A stretch of 64,000 nucleotides of DNA, taken from positions 1 through 64,000 of the forward strand of contig NZ_PCPA01000004.1 in assembly GCF_002979515.1 (NCBI RefSeq), in the 5' to 3' direction. The translations under genes were made by a program, and so were the position numbers. Under the pieces are notes generated by a model. It was not told the origin of the DNA and searched no databases. It saw only the letters and a program-made list of their open reading frames with translations. The DNA comes from Microbacterium sp. MYb54. GTDB taxonomy: Bacteria; Actinomycetota; Actinomycetes; Actinomycetales; Microbacteriaceae. This document shows positions 63,843 to 64,000 of this stretch, piece by piece (within the stretch, counting starts at the first letter, position 1; each line of letters starts with the position of its first letter).

Positions 63843-64000
63843 ATGCGCACGATCGATCTGCGAGGGCGAGAGCTCTCGCCCGCAGACATGCTCGCTGCCG
63901 TGCCGCGGGCCACGCAGGCCCGCGCCGAGGCGCTCGACACCGCGGCACGTATCGTCGAGGACGTGCGAGAGCGCGGCGAAGCCGCCCTGCGCGAGCAGGC
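63843..64000 (+). CDS. hisD: Histidinol dehydrogenase (N-terminal part)
   Basis: The window ends 52 codons into this gene. The visible start, MRTIDLRGRELSPADMLAAV, and the helix DTAARIVEDVRERGEAALREQ match the N-terminus of HisD, which oxidises histidinol to histidine in two steps with NAD. The ATG comes one base after the stop of the upstream membrane protein gene. Catalytic residues lie beyond the edge, so the call rests on the first 52 residues. Confidence 0.82.
   Translation, partial: MRTIDLRGRELSPADMLAAVPRATQARAEALDTAARIVEDVRERGEAALREQ

Overview
The window is high-GC DNA from an actinomycete. Gene content and order point to Microbacteriaceae, most likely Microbacterium or a close relative: a complete actinobacterial dcw cluster with sepF, yggT and divIVA and no ftsA, the garA-ftsR-merR block, an imuA-imuB-dnaE2 mutasome, an Rv2175c homologue beside a PASTA kinase, and many apparently leaderless genes. 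This taxonomic call is inference from content. No rRNA or tRNA gene, insertion sequence, prophage or CRISPR array was seen.

Layout. 1-6.8 kb: the tail of an unidentified gene, a FadR-type regulator, helR (RNA polymerase recycling ATPase) preceded by what looks like a rifamycin-associated element, an amidohydrolase coupled to an MFS transporter, and a divergent TetR regulator with tandem operators. 6.9-8 kb: two small proteins of unknown role and a structured intergenic region. 8-13.8 kb: dnaE2, imuB and imuA on the minus strand behind an AT-rich palindrome that may be an SOS-type operator. 13.9-18.3 kb: a prepilin peptidase, a small protein, a CYTH protein, then a three-gene type III polyketide synthase / methyltransferase / FAD monooxygenase operon. 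18.3-23.2 kb: lpd, a CopC-like protein, garA, ftsR, a second MerR protein and a ParA-like ATPase. 23.3-33.2 kb: pyruvate carboxylase, a MinD-like ATPase with a (Glu-Pro)11 tract, peptide deformylase, acyl-CoA ligase, acylglycerolphosphate acyltransferase and class II DAHP synthase. 33.2-38.5 kb: a PknL/PknB-like PASTA kinase, a three-LysM wall protein, an Rv2175c-like DNA-binding protein, a polyprenyl synthetase and a DUF3040 protein.

38.6-56.5 kb: the division and cell wall cluster mraZ-rsmH-ftsL-ftsI-murF-mraY-murD-ftsW-murG-murC-ftsQ-ftsZ-yggS-sepF-yggT-divIVA-lspA-rluD. murE is absent from its usual place between ftsI and murF. 56.6-64 kb: a GNAT acetyltransferase, an ECF-like sigma factor with a membrane-anchored partner, the replicative dnaE, a membrane protein of unknown function and the start of hisD.

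The strongest leads are the rifamycin-element/helR pair, the duplicated promoter-like element before the sigma factor gene, the type III PKS operon, the missing murE, the two opposed sets of MraZ-box-like repeats, and the recurrent TANNNT-N6-9-start signature of leaderless genes. No wholly new system is proven by the sequence alone.
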